A DNA stretch of 64,000 nt from Boswellia sacra (taxonomy: Eukaryota; Streptophyta; Magnoliopsida; Sapindales; Burseraceae): contig SNVD02013250.1 in NCBI GenBank assembly GCA_013180625.2, forward strand, positions 372,001-436,000, in the 5' to 3' direction. Every line of letters begins with the position of its first letter. Position 1 is the stretch's first letter. Position numbers and translations under genes: made by a program. Positions 34,166 to 44,797 of this stretch are shown here, one piece after another. The notes below the pieces were generated by a model. It did not search any database. It was not told where the DNA came from and worked only from the letters and a program-made list of their open reading frames with translations.

Positions 34166-34832
34166 CTGCATGATAGAGACATATCATATAAAGTCCATGG
34201 ACAAAAAATCATTATGAAATTGCTTAAATAGGTCACAAAAACAACAATTCTGCCCAAACGCTCGACATATCTCGATGGAATGCACTCGACACAAGACACT
34301 CGACGCACTACACTCGACAAATCGCACTCAACACACAAACTCGACTAAATACAAATTCGACAATTGACGCTGTCGACACTACACTCGACCCACTAACTTG
34401 GCACTGGACCATAGACTCGACAAACCATACTCGACACACAAAGTCGATTAAATACACATCCGACAATCGACGCTGTCGACACTACACTCGACACACTAAC
34501 TCAACACTCGACCTTAGACTCGACACAATCCCTCGACACTTGCATTACCCCTCGACATGTCGAGAGTCAATCCGACACATCGAGCGAAGTCGCTCAACAA
34601 ATCGTGTCTTCTTCCCCGTCGATTGTGATACCAGATTTTCTCAACGAATTTACAGTTTTCAGCAAATTTTGACAAAAACCGAACTATCTCTAAGCTTAGT
34701 TTAGATACATATCCCTATTTTAAGCTACATAATGCGGTTGACAGCTACCAAAACAATAAATAACGAAAACATTACAACCTACTTCAATATTCTTGCGCCA
34801 TTTAGAGAGAGATTAAGGAGAGTTTGTCTTAC
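34166..34832 (-). other. Predicted leader intron of MULE B mudrA
   Basis: Minus-strand donor AAG|GTAAGA (34832) and acceptor ATCATGCAG (34166) enclose the CTCGAC array. The non-coding first exon lies next to the right TIR. Confidence 0.65.
34258..34600 (-). repeat. Subterminal CTCGAC array of MULE B, right
   Basis: Repeats of ACACTCGACACACAAACTCGACTAAATACACATCCGACAATCGACGCTGTCGACAC; one stretch of about 115 bp is repeated almost intact (34312-34420 and 34428-34535). Confidence 0.85.
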
Positions 34833-34909
34833 CTTATTGCTCAGCTTCAACTTTACGAGTAAACAATGAGATGAAATAAAACAAAGCTGTTGAAGAGTGT
34901 TTTAGACAG

Positions 34910-35004
34910 TGTAGGAAGGAGGAAGTGTCTATGGCATAAAAATTTTTTATGATTTGTCTAATTTTCACTACAGGCTCCTAATTCTGTCTATTTTTTCAAT
35001 TTTT
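34910..35004 (-). repeat. MULE B right TIR
   Basis: Reverse complement of the left TIR (AAAAATTGAAAAAATAGACAGAATTA...GTAGTGAAAATTAGAC). It is followed by the target duplication 35005-35015. Confidence 0.85.
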
Positions 35005-35019
35005 TCAATTGAATACTGA

Positions 35020-35410
35020 AGGGGCAAGTGTAGGTAGGGAGGTCCCCAAGGGCCTAACCAGGGTAAAAGAAGTCATGTGCTCCCCAAGAGGCCACAAGGG
35101 AGATCGTCTCCCTCAAGGAAGTGGGAATTGACACCCCTTTCATAGGCTACTTAAAAATAGGGAGCTCCAAGCGAGATCGCCTCTCTCAAGGAATTAGGAA
35201 TCTACTCCCCTTTCATTGGCAGGGAAATGTATACGCGCACCACAACTAATCCTTGGGGGAGACTAACGCAACCATAACCCACTGTCACGGTCTTCCACTT
35301 AAATCATGGAGAAGGCTATTGTGGAAGTTCGAACCTAGGACTTCATCGTGGCCTTACCAACTCCTTCTTGGGTCACCCTTGCCACTTGAACCAACCCATT
35401 GTGGGTATAA
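35020..35410 (-). mobile_element. Possible SINE
   Basis: On the minus strand a box-A-like TGGTTCAAGTGG (35393-35382) precedes a box-B-like CTAGGTTCGAACTTC (35339-35325) by about 45 bases, the internal RNA polymerase III promoter of tRNA-derived SINEs. The sequence has no coding potential. The ends and target duplication were not resolved, because one end abuts a TA microsatellite and the other abuts MULE B. Confidence 0.5.
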
Positions 35411-35420
35411 ATATAAATAT

Positions 35421-35464
<44 letters not shown>
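35421..35464. repeat. (AT)n microsatellite
   Basis: ATACATACATACATAT then an uninterrupted AT run of about 30 bases. Confidence 0.95.
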
Positions 35465-35466
<2 letters not shown>

Positions 35467-35469
35467 CTT

Positions 35470-35830
35470 GACAATGGATGTGACTCATGAGAGTAGTTGT
35501 GATTTATGAGAACGGTTGTGACTCATAAGAATAGATGTGATTATTACAAGAAACATGTCAATTAAATTTGAATTAGTAATAATTCATAAATGATTGCATT
35601 ATTAAAGTCTATAAATAAGACTCTTTACGTTGCCCATTTTATTGATTGTCATAAGTGTATGAATTTGATAATTTCTTGAATGAATCCAAGAGACAATGTG
35701 CGATCATTTCATTTTCCAACAATGTTATATACAAACCACCATTTTTACATCACAAGTATACAATCTTGTCTCGCTACTCGTCTACTACCGTAGATCGGAG
35801 TCCTAATTTGATCATCAGAGGGTTAACATT
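35470..35830. other. Possible LTR remnant
   Basis: The section has an LTR-like look: TCTATAAATAAGACTC (TATA-like) near 35610, then GTATACAATCTTGTCTCGCTACTCG and a terminal GGTTAACA at about 35829. No matching 5' TG end with a target duplication was found, so this is tentative. Confidence 0.3.
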
Positions 35831-37499
35831 ATGATTGTTTAATGTCTGTTTCTACCAACCAATATTTAAACATCCACGAATCCCTTTTATTTTTAATTTA
35901 TTAACATATATCTTAATAACAATCTTTTTAAATTTCTAATGAGTTGTTAATACATAATAATCATTAAATTGATACCGATACTGAGTACTTTTGGAAGGCA
36001 AATACAATAACTATCAGCACCCCAATATCTAATCTCCCTTGTTTAGGGATCACAGTTGTAGAACATTGTGGCCCATCAAGTCGCTACCGAATTGTTTCCT
36101 AACTGCCAACGAAAGCAAACTATGAGGCCCAAAGTTGTTGATGACCCATTAAAATGGATCCAACAACCAATTAGCTTCAGCGCCAATCAATCTCTTTTTG
36201 GCTACAGTACATGAGGAGAATACTTTGGAGCTACAGTGAACCGTGTGTGTGGACAAGTGGTCGTTTCGACAGTTTTGTCAATTTTTAGTAGTCATTTGAA
36301 AACACATGCAACGCTATTGAGAATTGCGTTAGCTGGAGAAACCATGCACAATATGGCAATGCTTTTTATGCCATATGATTACACATCGAGAGAAGAAACC
36401 TAAGCTAGTTGGGAAGCCTCTGGATTGATCTAGTTTGTAACTTAGAACGATGACCATGAAAACAACAGAGAGTACATTTTCTCTGGGCTAATTGGTACGC
36501 GCGTTGTATGGATTGTTATTTGCCAGAATTGAGTTTCTCTTGTTGGCTTCTTTCAATGGCTGACTCAGACTGAAGCATATTATTACAATTATTCCACGTT
36601 TAGCAGTCTAATTCTTCCACCGTTTTCCATGTGGTTTGGATTTCAGTGATTGGACTTTGCCATCTCTCAATCCGAAAACGAATTTGATAACTAATAATAT
36701 ATTTTGAAAACAATAATGGGTTGTCAAACTCGCTTTCTGCTATCCCTAATCCAAACCGAGGAAAATGCAACTGTACGTGTCATTTTATGTTGCATAATGA
36801 AGAGACCGACAAAAAGTTGCTGAAACTAATAATAATAAACTGGAATTCATGTTTTAATGCCCCGTTCCCTGTTCCCATTTCTTCTCTCATTTCCCAGGAA
36901 CCAAACATGACAGAAGAAAATAACATTATCTACAAGAGAAGAAAGAATACGCTTGACTGATGAACAAAATTTCTTTCATCTTTATCTTAATTTCAATTAC
37001 TGAAGCATCGATGGTACAAGAAGTCGAAACAAAGTACATGGCACAAACCATAATCAATTTACATAAACATTAATAGACAGGAAAGTATTTATTTTCCAGA
37101 ATATATCAGATCTTCCATTTTTTTTCTTCTTATAAATGCCTGAACAAATATAAGCTAAAATTGATATACGGTTAGACAGAAACCAACTGTATTGAACGTG
37201 TAACGTAACTTTCATTAATTTCCCTCAATTTTCCATCATTTTACCACAAGCCAAACAACCCCTCTCCGCCACAAGAAATAACATAAAGAAGTAAAAACTA
37301 GCTTTGGTAAGCAAATGGGATAGTTGCATCAATAGCAAGAAAAGAAATCGAGTTACATCCTAACATTAAACAAAAGAATTTCTTGAATTATCCTGTTTCT
37401 AAAATATTTCTGTATGTATGTCAAATATTAACCAAAATCAAGTTCTCGTTCACGTTCATGTACATTTTTTTTTTTTCATTTTTGCTGTTACAAACATAA
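35831..37499. other. Intergenic DNA upstream of the U-box gene 3' end
   Basis: No coding exon, RNA gene or TE terminus recognised. The right end includes the probable 3' UTR of the U-box gene. Confidence 0.5.
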
Positions 37500-38696
37500 T
37501 CAGTAAGGCATGATATGTGTGGTTTTTGTGTCGTAGCATCCCAGCCCACAATTCCTCCCCAAAACCTTCATCAAATCCCCACACATTGTCCTCACAATCC
37601 CTTCATTTTCGCTTTGCATTACAAGCAAGACTTTCGTGACGCCGTTACTTTTAACGACCGCCTCCTTCACTCTCCCGTCCTTGTACACGCAGCACATGCT
37701 CCACAGCACCACAACGGCGTCCTCCCTTGCCGTTTTGGTCACCTTCATTATCTTCTCCACCGTTCCCGAAACGCATCTCGGATCCTCACTCACCGCCAAC
37801 CGCCCCTCGCTGCAGGTGGTGATTATCGACAGCAATTTGATCGCCTTTTCCACTGTCGGAATCGGTGAACTCGAATCGGAGAGTGCCTTCGAGAGGACTT
37901 GAACGAGTCCGAACCGGATGAGTTGAGCTTTGACAGACCGAGTTCCGGATAGCGTGACTAGAATCGATAAAACGGCGTCGGTTAGACTATGATCGGCTGC
38001 TTTAAACTGATCAAATAGTACGGACAAGAGGCTCTCTTCCTCTAAAACTCTGCGTTTTGATTCGTTGTCGGGTAAAATTGAATCCAAAACTTTGATGGAT
38101 TCGATTTTCGAATCTAAGCTTCCCATTTGGAGGACTTTAAGAAATGAAGCCAAGCAATTGCTATCGCTTTTGAAAAACAAATGATTCAATTTACCTTTGA
38201 CTCCGTTTTCCTTCAAAATCAAACTCAACACCCTAAAAGCCGACTCCCAAACGACAATCTCCCCCACGCTTTTTCTATTCAAAACGCTGGTAATCGCCTC
38301 CACAAAACCGCCATAACCGCCCAAAAAATTCCTATTCTCTTCAGAAATACTCACGAACTCCACAACCTTCCTCAAGCAATCGTAGCAACTCTTCTCACTC
38401 TCGCTCGCGCTTCCAATCTTCTGAATCAAGACTCTGACATCCTGCTCCGACACAGTCAATTGGCGGGACCAAAGGTTGATCAGACGGTGAAGAGTCAAGT
38501 TCGGGATGAAGTCCTTGGTGGGGAGGATTTGCATGGTGGCAGGACACGTGTCGTGGCCGGATTCGAGCCAGTGCTGGATGCTGGAGCGGTCGTACGTGAC
38601 GCCAGTGCAGAGACTCACGGGAGACTTCATCACGTCAAGGGAAATCGGGCACCGGAACAAGCTCGGTACCGTAACATACAGTTCGTGCTTTACCAT
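37500..38696 (-). CDS. Plant U-box E3 ubiquitin ligase, PUB27/28-like
   Basis: A 398-residue intronless protein. The U-box (about 10-79) starts VPSLFRCPISLDVMKSPV, with CTGVTYDRSSI, the HWLESG helix, CPAT and PNLTLHRLI, all hallmarks of the fold that binds ubiquitin-conjugating enzymes. The remainder (about 85-390) is alpha-helical with ARM-like repeats that normally choose the substrate. Length and N-terminus (MVK.EL.VTVPSLFRCPISLDVMKSPV) fit the PUB27/PUB28 branch near the CMPG/PUB22-24 group. Those relatives act as fast stress- or elicitor-induced ligases; the role here is inferred from family. No break is seen; the start is the first ATG, 10 residues before the U-box as in relatives. Confidence 0.92.
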   Translation of the reverse strand: MVKHELYVTVPSLFRCPISLDVMKSPVSLCTGVTYDRSSIQHWLESGHDTCPATMQILPTKDFIPNLTLHRLINLWSRQLTVSEQDVRVLIQKIGSASESEKSCYDCLRKVVEFVSISEENRNFLGGYGGFVEAITSVLNRKSVGEIVVWESAFRVLSLILKENGVKGKLNHLFFKSDSNCLASFLKVLQMGSLDSKIESIKVLDSILPDNESKRRVLEEESLLSVLFDQFKAADHSLTDAVLSILVTLSGTRSVKAQLIRFGLVQVLSKALSDSSSPIPTVEKAIKLLSIITTCSEGRLAVSEDPRCVSGTVEKIMKVTKTAREDAVVVLWSMCCVYKDGRVKEAVVKSNGVTKVLLVMQSENEGIVRTMCGDLMKVLGRNCGLGCYDTKTTHIMPY

Positions 38697-38873
38697 TTTT
38701 TTCTTTTTTTTTATTTTTCTTCTACAAAATTCTTCGAATTAGAATAGCTGAGCTTAGCTTCTCTACGGTGATAGAACCGGAGGGGTTGAGAGAGAAGTAG
38801 GAAGCAAGCGAAGTTGAGAGAGGACGAGACGATGGGGGCGTGTGAAGTGGTTGGAGGGGTTTTGTAAGGGAAA

Positions 38874-38906
38874 GAGTCAAAGCACGAGGTGACGTCGTTT
38901 TGACTG
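38874..38906. promoter_or_regulatory. W-box pair around a TGACGTC element, U-box gene promoter
   Basis: About 180-210 bp upstream of the U-box gene start lie a minus-strand TTTGACT (38881-38875), TGACGTC (38890-38896; bZIP-type ACGT core) and a plus-strand TTGACT (38900-38905). WRKY and TGA-bZIP factors bind such sites in defence genes, which suits a PUB of this group. Motif-only evidence. Confidence 0.35.
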
Positions 38907-41900
38907 TGGGGCAGTTTTTATTAACTCGGAATTTGAATTAGATTTAATTTAAAACGTGAAGGGGGGGCCGGGGCCAAAATGGAAGAAAACCAGGAGGCAA
39001 GCAAACTGTGGAAGTTTTGTCCGCGTAATTTATGGAACCCTATTTTTTTCTGGTCGTTTCGGTGGGCCCCTCCCCCCTCCCAGTTCAACGGCCCCAAGTC
39101 CCCAACCATGACTCTATCAAAAGGTAACTCGTTCTGGTTATATTTATGTGAAAATGAAATTTGAATTTTGGTCAAAATTAAAGGCGTGGAGAAGCTTTGA
39201 ATTAGTCAAAACCCACTCCCTTTGACAATTTCTTTGACTTAACATCAAATTTTAGGTAAATTTGTGGACTCGGTTAACTTTAACATATAGTAATTCAAAA
39301 GTTAGGTGAATCCCATGGTCATTTTTTCCTCCTTTTATGATGATTCTCTTGATATTGGACTGAAATTTATAGGCACTATTAAGTAAAAATGAAAACGGTC
39401 AAATCCCAAATTTTCTCTGTGACATAACTTATCATTGAAAAGGGTCACAAATTAAAAAGTTGTTAAAGAAAAGAGTGTTTAAGGGGTCGAATTGCCTAAT
39501 GCTAAAGGGCATGACCAAATTCACCAACCATCTCTATCGTTTTTATGTGGTAGTTATCGTTTTAATCGAAGTATTTGTAAATATACAAAGGGGCAATTGG
39601 GATGACTTTTTGACACAATCAACTAGCAAGCCAGCCAGCCAGGTAGGCACAGCTGGGTCATTAGCTGCCGGCCGGATAGCGCTTTGGGACGACTAATGAC
39701 TCGTTACGGGTCCAACAATCTTAGCTAGGTAGCTGACACTGTAAAATTATATATATGCATTAATGGAGTCGTGAATATGAGCTGTAGTATTAAAAAAAGG
39801 GGGTCATCAATTTATGAAGTCAAATCCACTAGGCTCTCATATGATAAAGACTTAATATAGAATACCAAGTAGACCAGCCTGTAAGGGTCAACCGTAGTAG
39901 TTGTAGCTGCAGCAATCTTTGATTGATATATATATAAATATAATTTATATGGGGTTAGGTTAAGTCAATAGTTGAGAACGTCCTCCTAACTCATTAATCA
40001 TAATAGTAGAAATATTATTGTATTTTCTTTCATTTGGTAAAAAAGAAAAAAATTTATTTTTCAATTTTCATAGTCTTTGTAAAGGGCACATTATAAGTCT
40101 GTGCGTTGTTAAATATTTCTTCTAGGTAGACTTTCGTGTCCATTATTGACTTGAATTCTAAGAAGCTATAATGTACTCACATGTAACATATTGTTTTGAT
40201 TTATGTTGTTTCGTTTATGGAAGGTTTATATAATAGGGGTAGGGTTGGGTGGTTGTCTGGTCGATGCGTGTCTTTCTTGTTCACACCAAAAATGTTGTTT
40301 CATTTTTACTTTTTCTGGTACTAACGCGTGCCAATTGCCAAACCCAAACTCCACAAGCCCCTTATCCTCCAAAAGATTATGGTTCATGCTTAGAATGATT
40401 CTTAAGACAACTATTTCACAATATTTTGTTTGGTTAATATCTAAAATAAACCAATCATAAACTAAAATTATACCGTTAAAATGTAAAATTTGAATTTAAG
40501 TTTAATAAATATGATAATATTCTTTGTTCAGATTATGACCTCTGGGTCCAAGTCGTTTTCGAAGTAGCCACTAACTGCATTTGCATAATCCCATTGATTT
40601 GAATTTGTCAAACTAAATTAATCTCCTTACTGTGAGTTCCGCGTTTGGAGTTTTTTTTTTTTTTTTTTTAATTAGTCTATTGCAAAAAAGGGTGCGGACG
40701 TGATATAAAAATTTATGACAAATAACGGAAAGACCAATTATTGTTTTCATGGTGAAGACAAGTAATCGAGAACAAGGTCCACCAAGAAAAGCCTTGGCTG
40801 AGCCTGAGACAAGTTGAAGACAAAATGCTTTGCTTTAACCCATCAGAAAGCTTGTGCTACTTTGCTTACTGAATATACAAATCGTTCTTTAGTCCTTCCT
40901 GTAATATCACAACTTCAATGTCCCTCTTCTTGTTTTCCAGGACTCAAATGCCAGTTATACAATTGAAAGTATGTTATTCAATAGAAGGACCGAGCAAACT
41001 TTATAGGATTATTTTGTGGTATTATTCACATACCCATATTTTTTATATCACGTATCCTCAACTTTTGGATGTCAATCAAGTCAACAATTGAGTCCAGAAC
41101 TAGGACAGTTCCAGCCCAGTTTCTGACTTCATACGGTTAGATTATTCAAAATGGTCCATAGTGACATGAGTGCTTCAAGAACCTCTTATCTCACTAACCT
41201 CCATTTTTAAATAAAAGTTTTTAAAAATTTTAAATTGATGCTATTATCTTATTAAACATTATTTATTTCCTAAATTACCCTTTTTTATTTATTTATGTTT
41301 GCCTTTATTAGCACGGGTCGTAGGTTCTTAAATTAAACTAGAATTTACGATTTATAATTTGACTGTTTCCTAATAAAATTTATATTGTATTTCTGTTTTT
41401 GTAATTAGGACCTTCAAAAATCATTCATATTGATGTGAACAATTACATATTTTTTAGTTAATTTTAATAAGAATTAGAGGACCACCAAAAACACAAAGAA
41501 GAAAAAGCTTTGAACAAAATGCACAGGAATGTTTGTTATTTTAAAAATCAAGGGTCAGAATGCTGTCAAGTTTAAGGTTTTCCACTGAGAGTACTTCAAT
41601 ATGCTGTCTTCGGCTCGGAAAAAGCTAACAAGTTAGATGCAATCTTTTCTCCATATTTGATGGATAGGCCTGAGAAGAAAATGATTGAATTAAAAAATCT
41701 TTAATTAATTGCTGTTATCAGTGGAAGAAATTTTATTGACTTGTGATATCAATATATTATGAAGGGAAAAGCCCTAATTATTTTGTTTATGCATTAGACT
41801 TTTTGAAAAAACCCTCAATGTTTTGTTTGAGCATTAGAAATTTTTTTATCATTTTTAGTAATTTTCAATGAGAAAAATATTATTCAAATATAAAATTCAA

Positions 41901-43244
41901 GTGGGATCTAACAAGATAAAAAGCGGGAGTTAAATAGAGCATCTCTTAACTTATTGTTATGATTATTTAAATTTTTTAAGTGGTGAGCTCACTGATAGAC
42001 TTGAGGAAGAGTGAATCTATATTAGCCCCATCTCGGAACTAAATAAAATTTCCTTTATCAATTGTTATAAACTTGTAATTCTGATAATTTCCACTCATTT
42101 AAAGAAGCATTGAAGTTAACCAACCCAACCCCCGGTCGCTTTTATTAAACAAATGCACTCCCTGAAAAATTAGCACATTCTCCTCTTAGCTAATTTAACA
42201 ACCTTTTTACAAGGCATCTTTCATTAGTCAACACATCTCCCACAATTCTCAGTATAGCACATTGAATTGATTGAATTGAAAATAAAAGTAAAGAATGTTA
42301 TTGTATATATGTGTACTATTGAAAAATCATTTAAATGTGTTAATACAAAGTCTTTTTCTAATATTTCAATTGTGTTGATCTTTTGTATTTTATGATAGAA
42401 GTTAAATCTTTCGTAGAATTTTTGTTATATATAATACTGTAACATCACGTTGTAAAACTAAGGTTGTATAAAGATTGTAAGTTTATCATCGCTATTTTTT
42501 ATTTTCATGAGTAATACTATATGTCCCATGTTTGGATTGTATGAGTAAGTCTACCAGATGTATAGACTATAGCTTCAGGGATATTCACATTTTACATATA
42601 TCTCCTTTGACCAAGATCTTTAAAGATAATTTTTTTCGATAATTTGGTGGAGGCTAATTCATGGAAGAGCTTTAGGATACCTTTTGGGAAATGCACTTGG
42701 CGTTGTAACTGATCAAGGATGTGTTGCTTTTGTGATTATGTGTTTTTGTTTTCAATAAGATTTAAGAATATATTGTTAATTTTGAATTATTTTGAATTTT
42801 GAAAATGATATGTGGTTGATATTAAATGTAAAATACGTTAAAAAATGTACGGCACAGAAAATAAGATCTTAAGTTACAAAAGGAACATAGTCCAAACAGC
42901 TCTAGAAGCATATATACAAACTCATAAGGGAGGATGTGATCTTGCTTCCAAAGGTAATGAAATTATCTGTCAAGGGATATTTGTTTGTTAATACATTTTC
43001 ATTATTATCATTGAAAATTTATTAAAAAATTGGATAAAGATAGTTAATAAATAAATATAAATTTACAATATTATCAACGTTCATGAGGACGAGGAGGCTA
43101 GTTAGTTTGAAGGGTGGGGATACTTAGGCGATAGTCTTTCAAGAAAGAGAAAGGTCATAAATAGCAGGCCCGTTAAGTCATTAGCGATATAGCCCAATGA
43201 CATGTTTTGCTGTCCGAATTCCAATCCATCATAAACCCTTATGA

Positions 43245-43277
<33 letters not shown>

Positions 43278-43674
43278 TTTCAGGATCGATTTTATTAGCA
43301 TATGACACCTTTGAGTCTATAATTTGAAGTAATATTTTTACTGGTTGTTATACTAAAAACCTCGACTTGATTTAGAATTAAAAATAGGATGAATTTATTC
43401 CGACTCATACATTTAGATCCAAATCTATCACAAACGAGTAAAGTTTTTCTTATAGTCATTGGCTTAGAATTAATATTCTCAGGTTTCCAGATGGAATTGC
43501 CATTCTTAGCAGAAAGGTTATAAACACTAAACCGTTTTCTTCTGGGGATGAAAATTGATGCAGTAAAAAACAGGCGATGGTAGGAGGATTCAGAAAAGTG
43601 AAAAGATAGCACAAAATCTGTTCATCCATCCGTCACTGTATTGTAGGCTATCAAAATGAACAACACGTGGGGTC
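38907..43674. other. Intergenic DNA
   Basis: About 4.8 kb without a recognisable gene. It includes a T20 run near 40650-40669 and an (AT)n microsatellite at 43244-43269. Short open frames show no known domain. Confidence 0.55.
43244..43269. repeat. (AT)n microsatellite
   Basis: Uninterrupted AT dinucleotides, followed by GTATATAT. Confidence 0.95.
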
Positions 43675-43679
43675 CACAG

Positions 43680-43704
43680 TGGGGGTGGGGGTGGGGGTGG
43701 CGGG
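43680..43704 (+). other. G-quadruplex-capable G-rich run
   Basis: Four G tracts of four or five separated by single T, or GGTGGC at the end (GTGGGGGTGGGGGTGGGGGTGGCGGGG). It lies about 100 bp before the left end of MULE C. Confidence 0.8.
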
Positions 43705-43787
43705 GCTTGATTCCATGTCTGTGGCTATCCCATCAACATTTATTGCCGTGGTCGCCCAACACATTTATTGTCCTATCTCAACTTTTG

Positions 43788-43796
43788 TTTATTTTT
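43788..43796. repeat. Probable target-site duplication of MULE C, left
   Basis: TTTATTTTT, also present at 54607-54615 just outside the right TIR. Nine bases is the right size, but the sequence is low in complexity. Confidence 0.55.
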
Positions 43797-44058
43797 TGAG
43801 AAAATAGATAAAATTAAAAAATTTTGTTAAAAAATAGACACATCTTAATAAATTTTTATGTTATAAATATTTTTTTAATAAAAAAATAGAAATACTCTTG
43901 TATTATCAATAATTTCTTAAAACGTTTATTAAACCCCTCTTCGGACGAAATTGAAGAAAGCCAGTAAACTAAACTAAGAACAAAGAAATCAGTCACAGAT
44001 CGAATCACTTTACTTCACTGTCTGAAACAACCTCAACAGCTGAAGCTGAGCAAATAAC

Positions 44059-44794
44059 GTAAGAACAACTTTCCTTAATCTCTTTCTAAATGGCATGAAA
44101 ATTCCATTAGCTTGTAGTGTTTTCGTTATTGATCACTTTGGTAACTGACAACCGCATTATATAGCTTAAAAATGAGATATGTATGTGAACTACTGTTAGA
44201 GATAGTGCCGTTTGTGTGAAAATATGCTGGAAATTGGCTGTCGTTGTGCAAAAATCTGTTTTCGCAGTCGAAGGTTGAAGAAGATGAGTGCCGTCGAGTT
44301 TCGTCGAGTGCCGTCGAGTGTCGAGCAGTTCTGTCGGATCAAATCTCGACATGTCGAATGGTGGTGTCAAGTGTCTAGGCATTGTGTCGATTCTAAGTTC
44401 GAGTGTCGAGGGTTCGAGTGTCGTCGAGCGTCTTGTGGATTGATGACGTCGACGAAAGTTCGTGTGTCGCGTGTCGAGAGTCGAGTGTCGGATACGGGAA
44501 AACCGACGTGTAGATGTCTCGAACCATGAATGTCGAGTATTTCGAGAGTCGTTGGTCGAGCGTCGAGACTATTTTGTCGAGCTTTCGAGTACGTGCATCG
44601 AGTGCCGAACTTGACGAGTGTCGGATGCAAAAGATAGTCGAGTTCGTGTGTCGCATCCCATATGTCGAGTGTCGAGGGTGTATGTCAAGCGTCGTCGAGC
44701 GTTTTGGCAGAACACTCATTTTTTCGACTTTTGCAAACAATTTCGTAATTATTTTTTGTCCACGAAACTTATATGATATGTCTCAATCATGCAG
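44059..44794 (+). other. Predicted leader intron of MULE C mudrA
   Basis: Donor AAC|GTAAGA (44059) and acceptor TCAATCATGCAG (ends 44794), equivalent to sites in A and B. It contains the GTCGAG array. Confidence 0.65.
44280..44715 (+). repeat. GTCGAG array, MULE C left
   Basis: Dense GTCGAGTGTCGAG, CGTCGAGTG and GTGTCGAGAGTCGAG words, the reverse complement of the array at 53700-54125. Confidence 0.9.
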
Positions 44795-44797
44795 GAA

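Larger units (their letters stand above)
24672..35004. mobile_element. MULE B: two-gene Mutator-like element with captured RPB1 fragment
   Basis: A 10.33-kb element with an 11-bp target duplication and TIRs aligned over about 110 bp with mismatches (AATTGAAAAAA.TA.ACAGAATTA; GTAGTGAAAATTA.AC). The layout is as in MULE A: the DUF1985-Ulp1 gene rightwards from the left TIR, mudrA leftwards from the right TIR, and a hairpin between. It lacks the hAT insertion of A but has an extra segment at about 29.84-30.6 kb carrying RNA polymerase II largest-subunit coding sequence. Both genes are disabled. Confidence 0.92.

Noticed and set aside
37515..38747. Plus-strand open frames of 88-188 aa
   Set aside because: Antisense shadows of the U-box ligase gene.
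40651..40669. Poly(T) run as a retroposon tail
   Set aside because: No upstream coding or SINE body and no target duplication; treated as a simple homopolymer.
43295..43612. 105-aa minus-strand open frame
   Set aside because: No signal peptide, domain or repeat recognised, and the composition is like the AT-rich flanks; not enough support for a gene.
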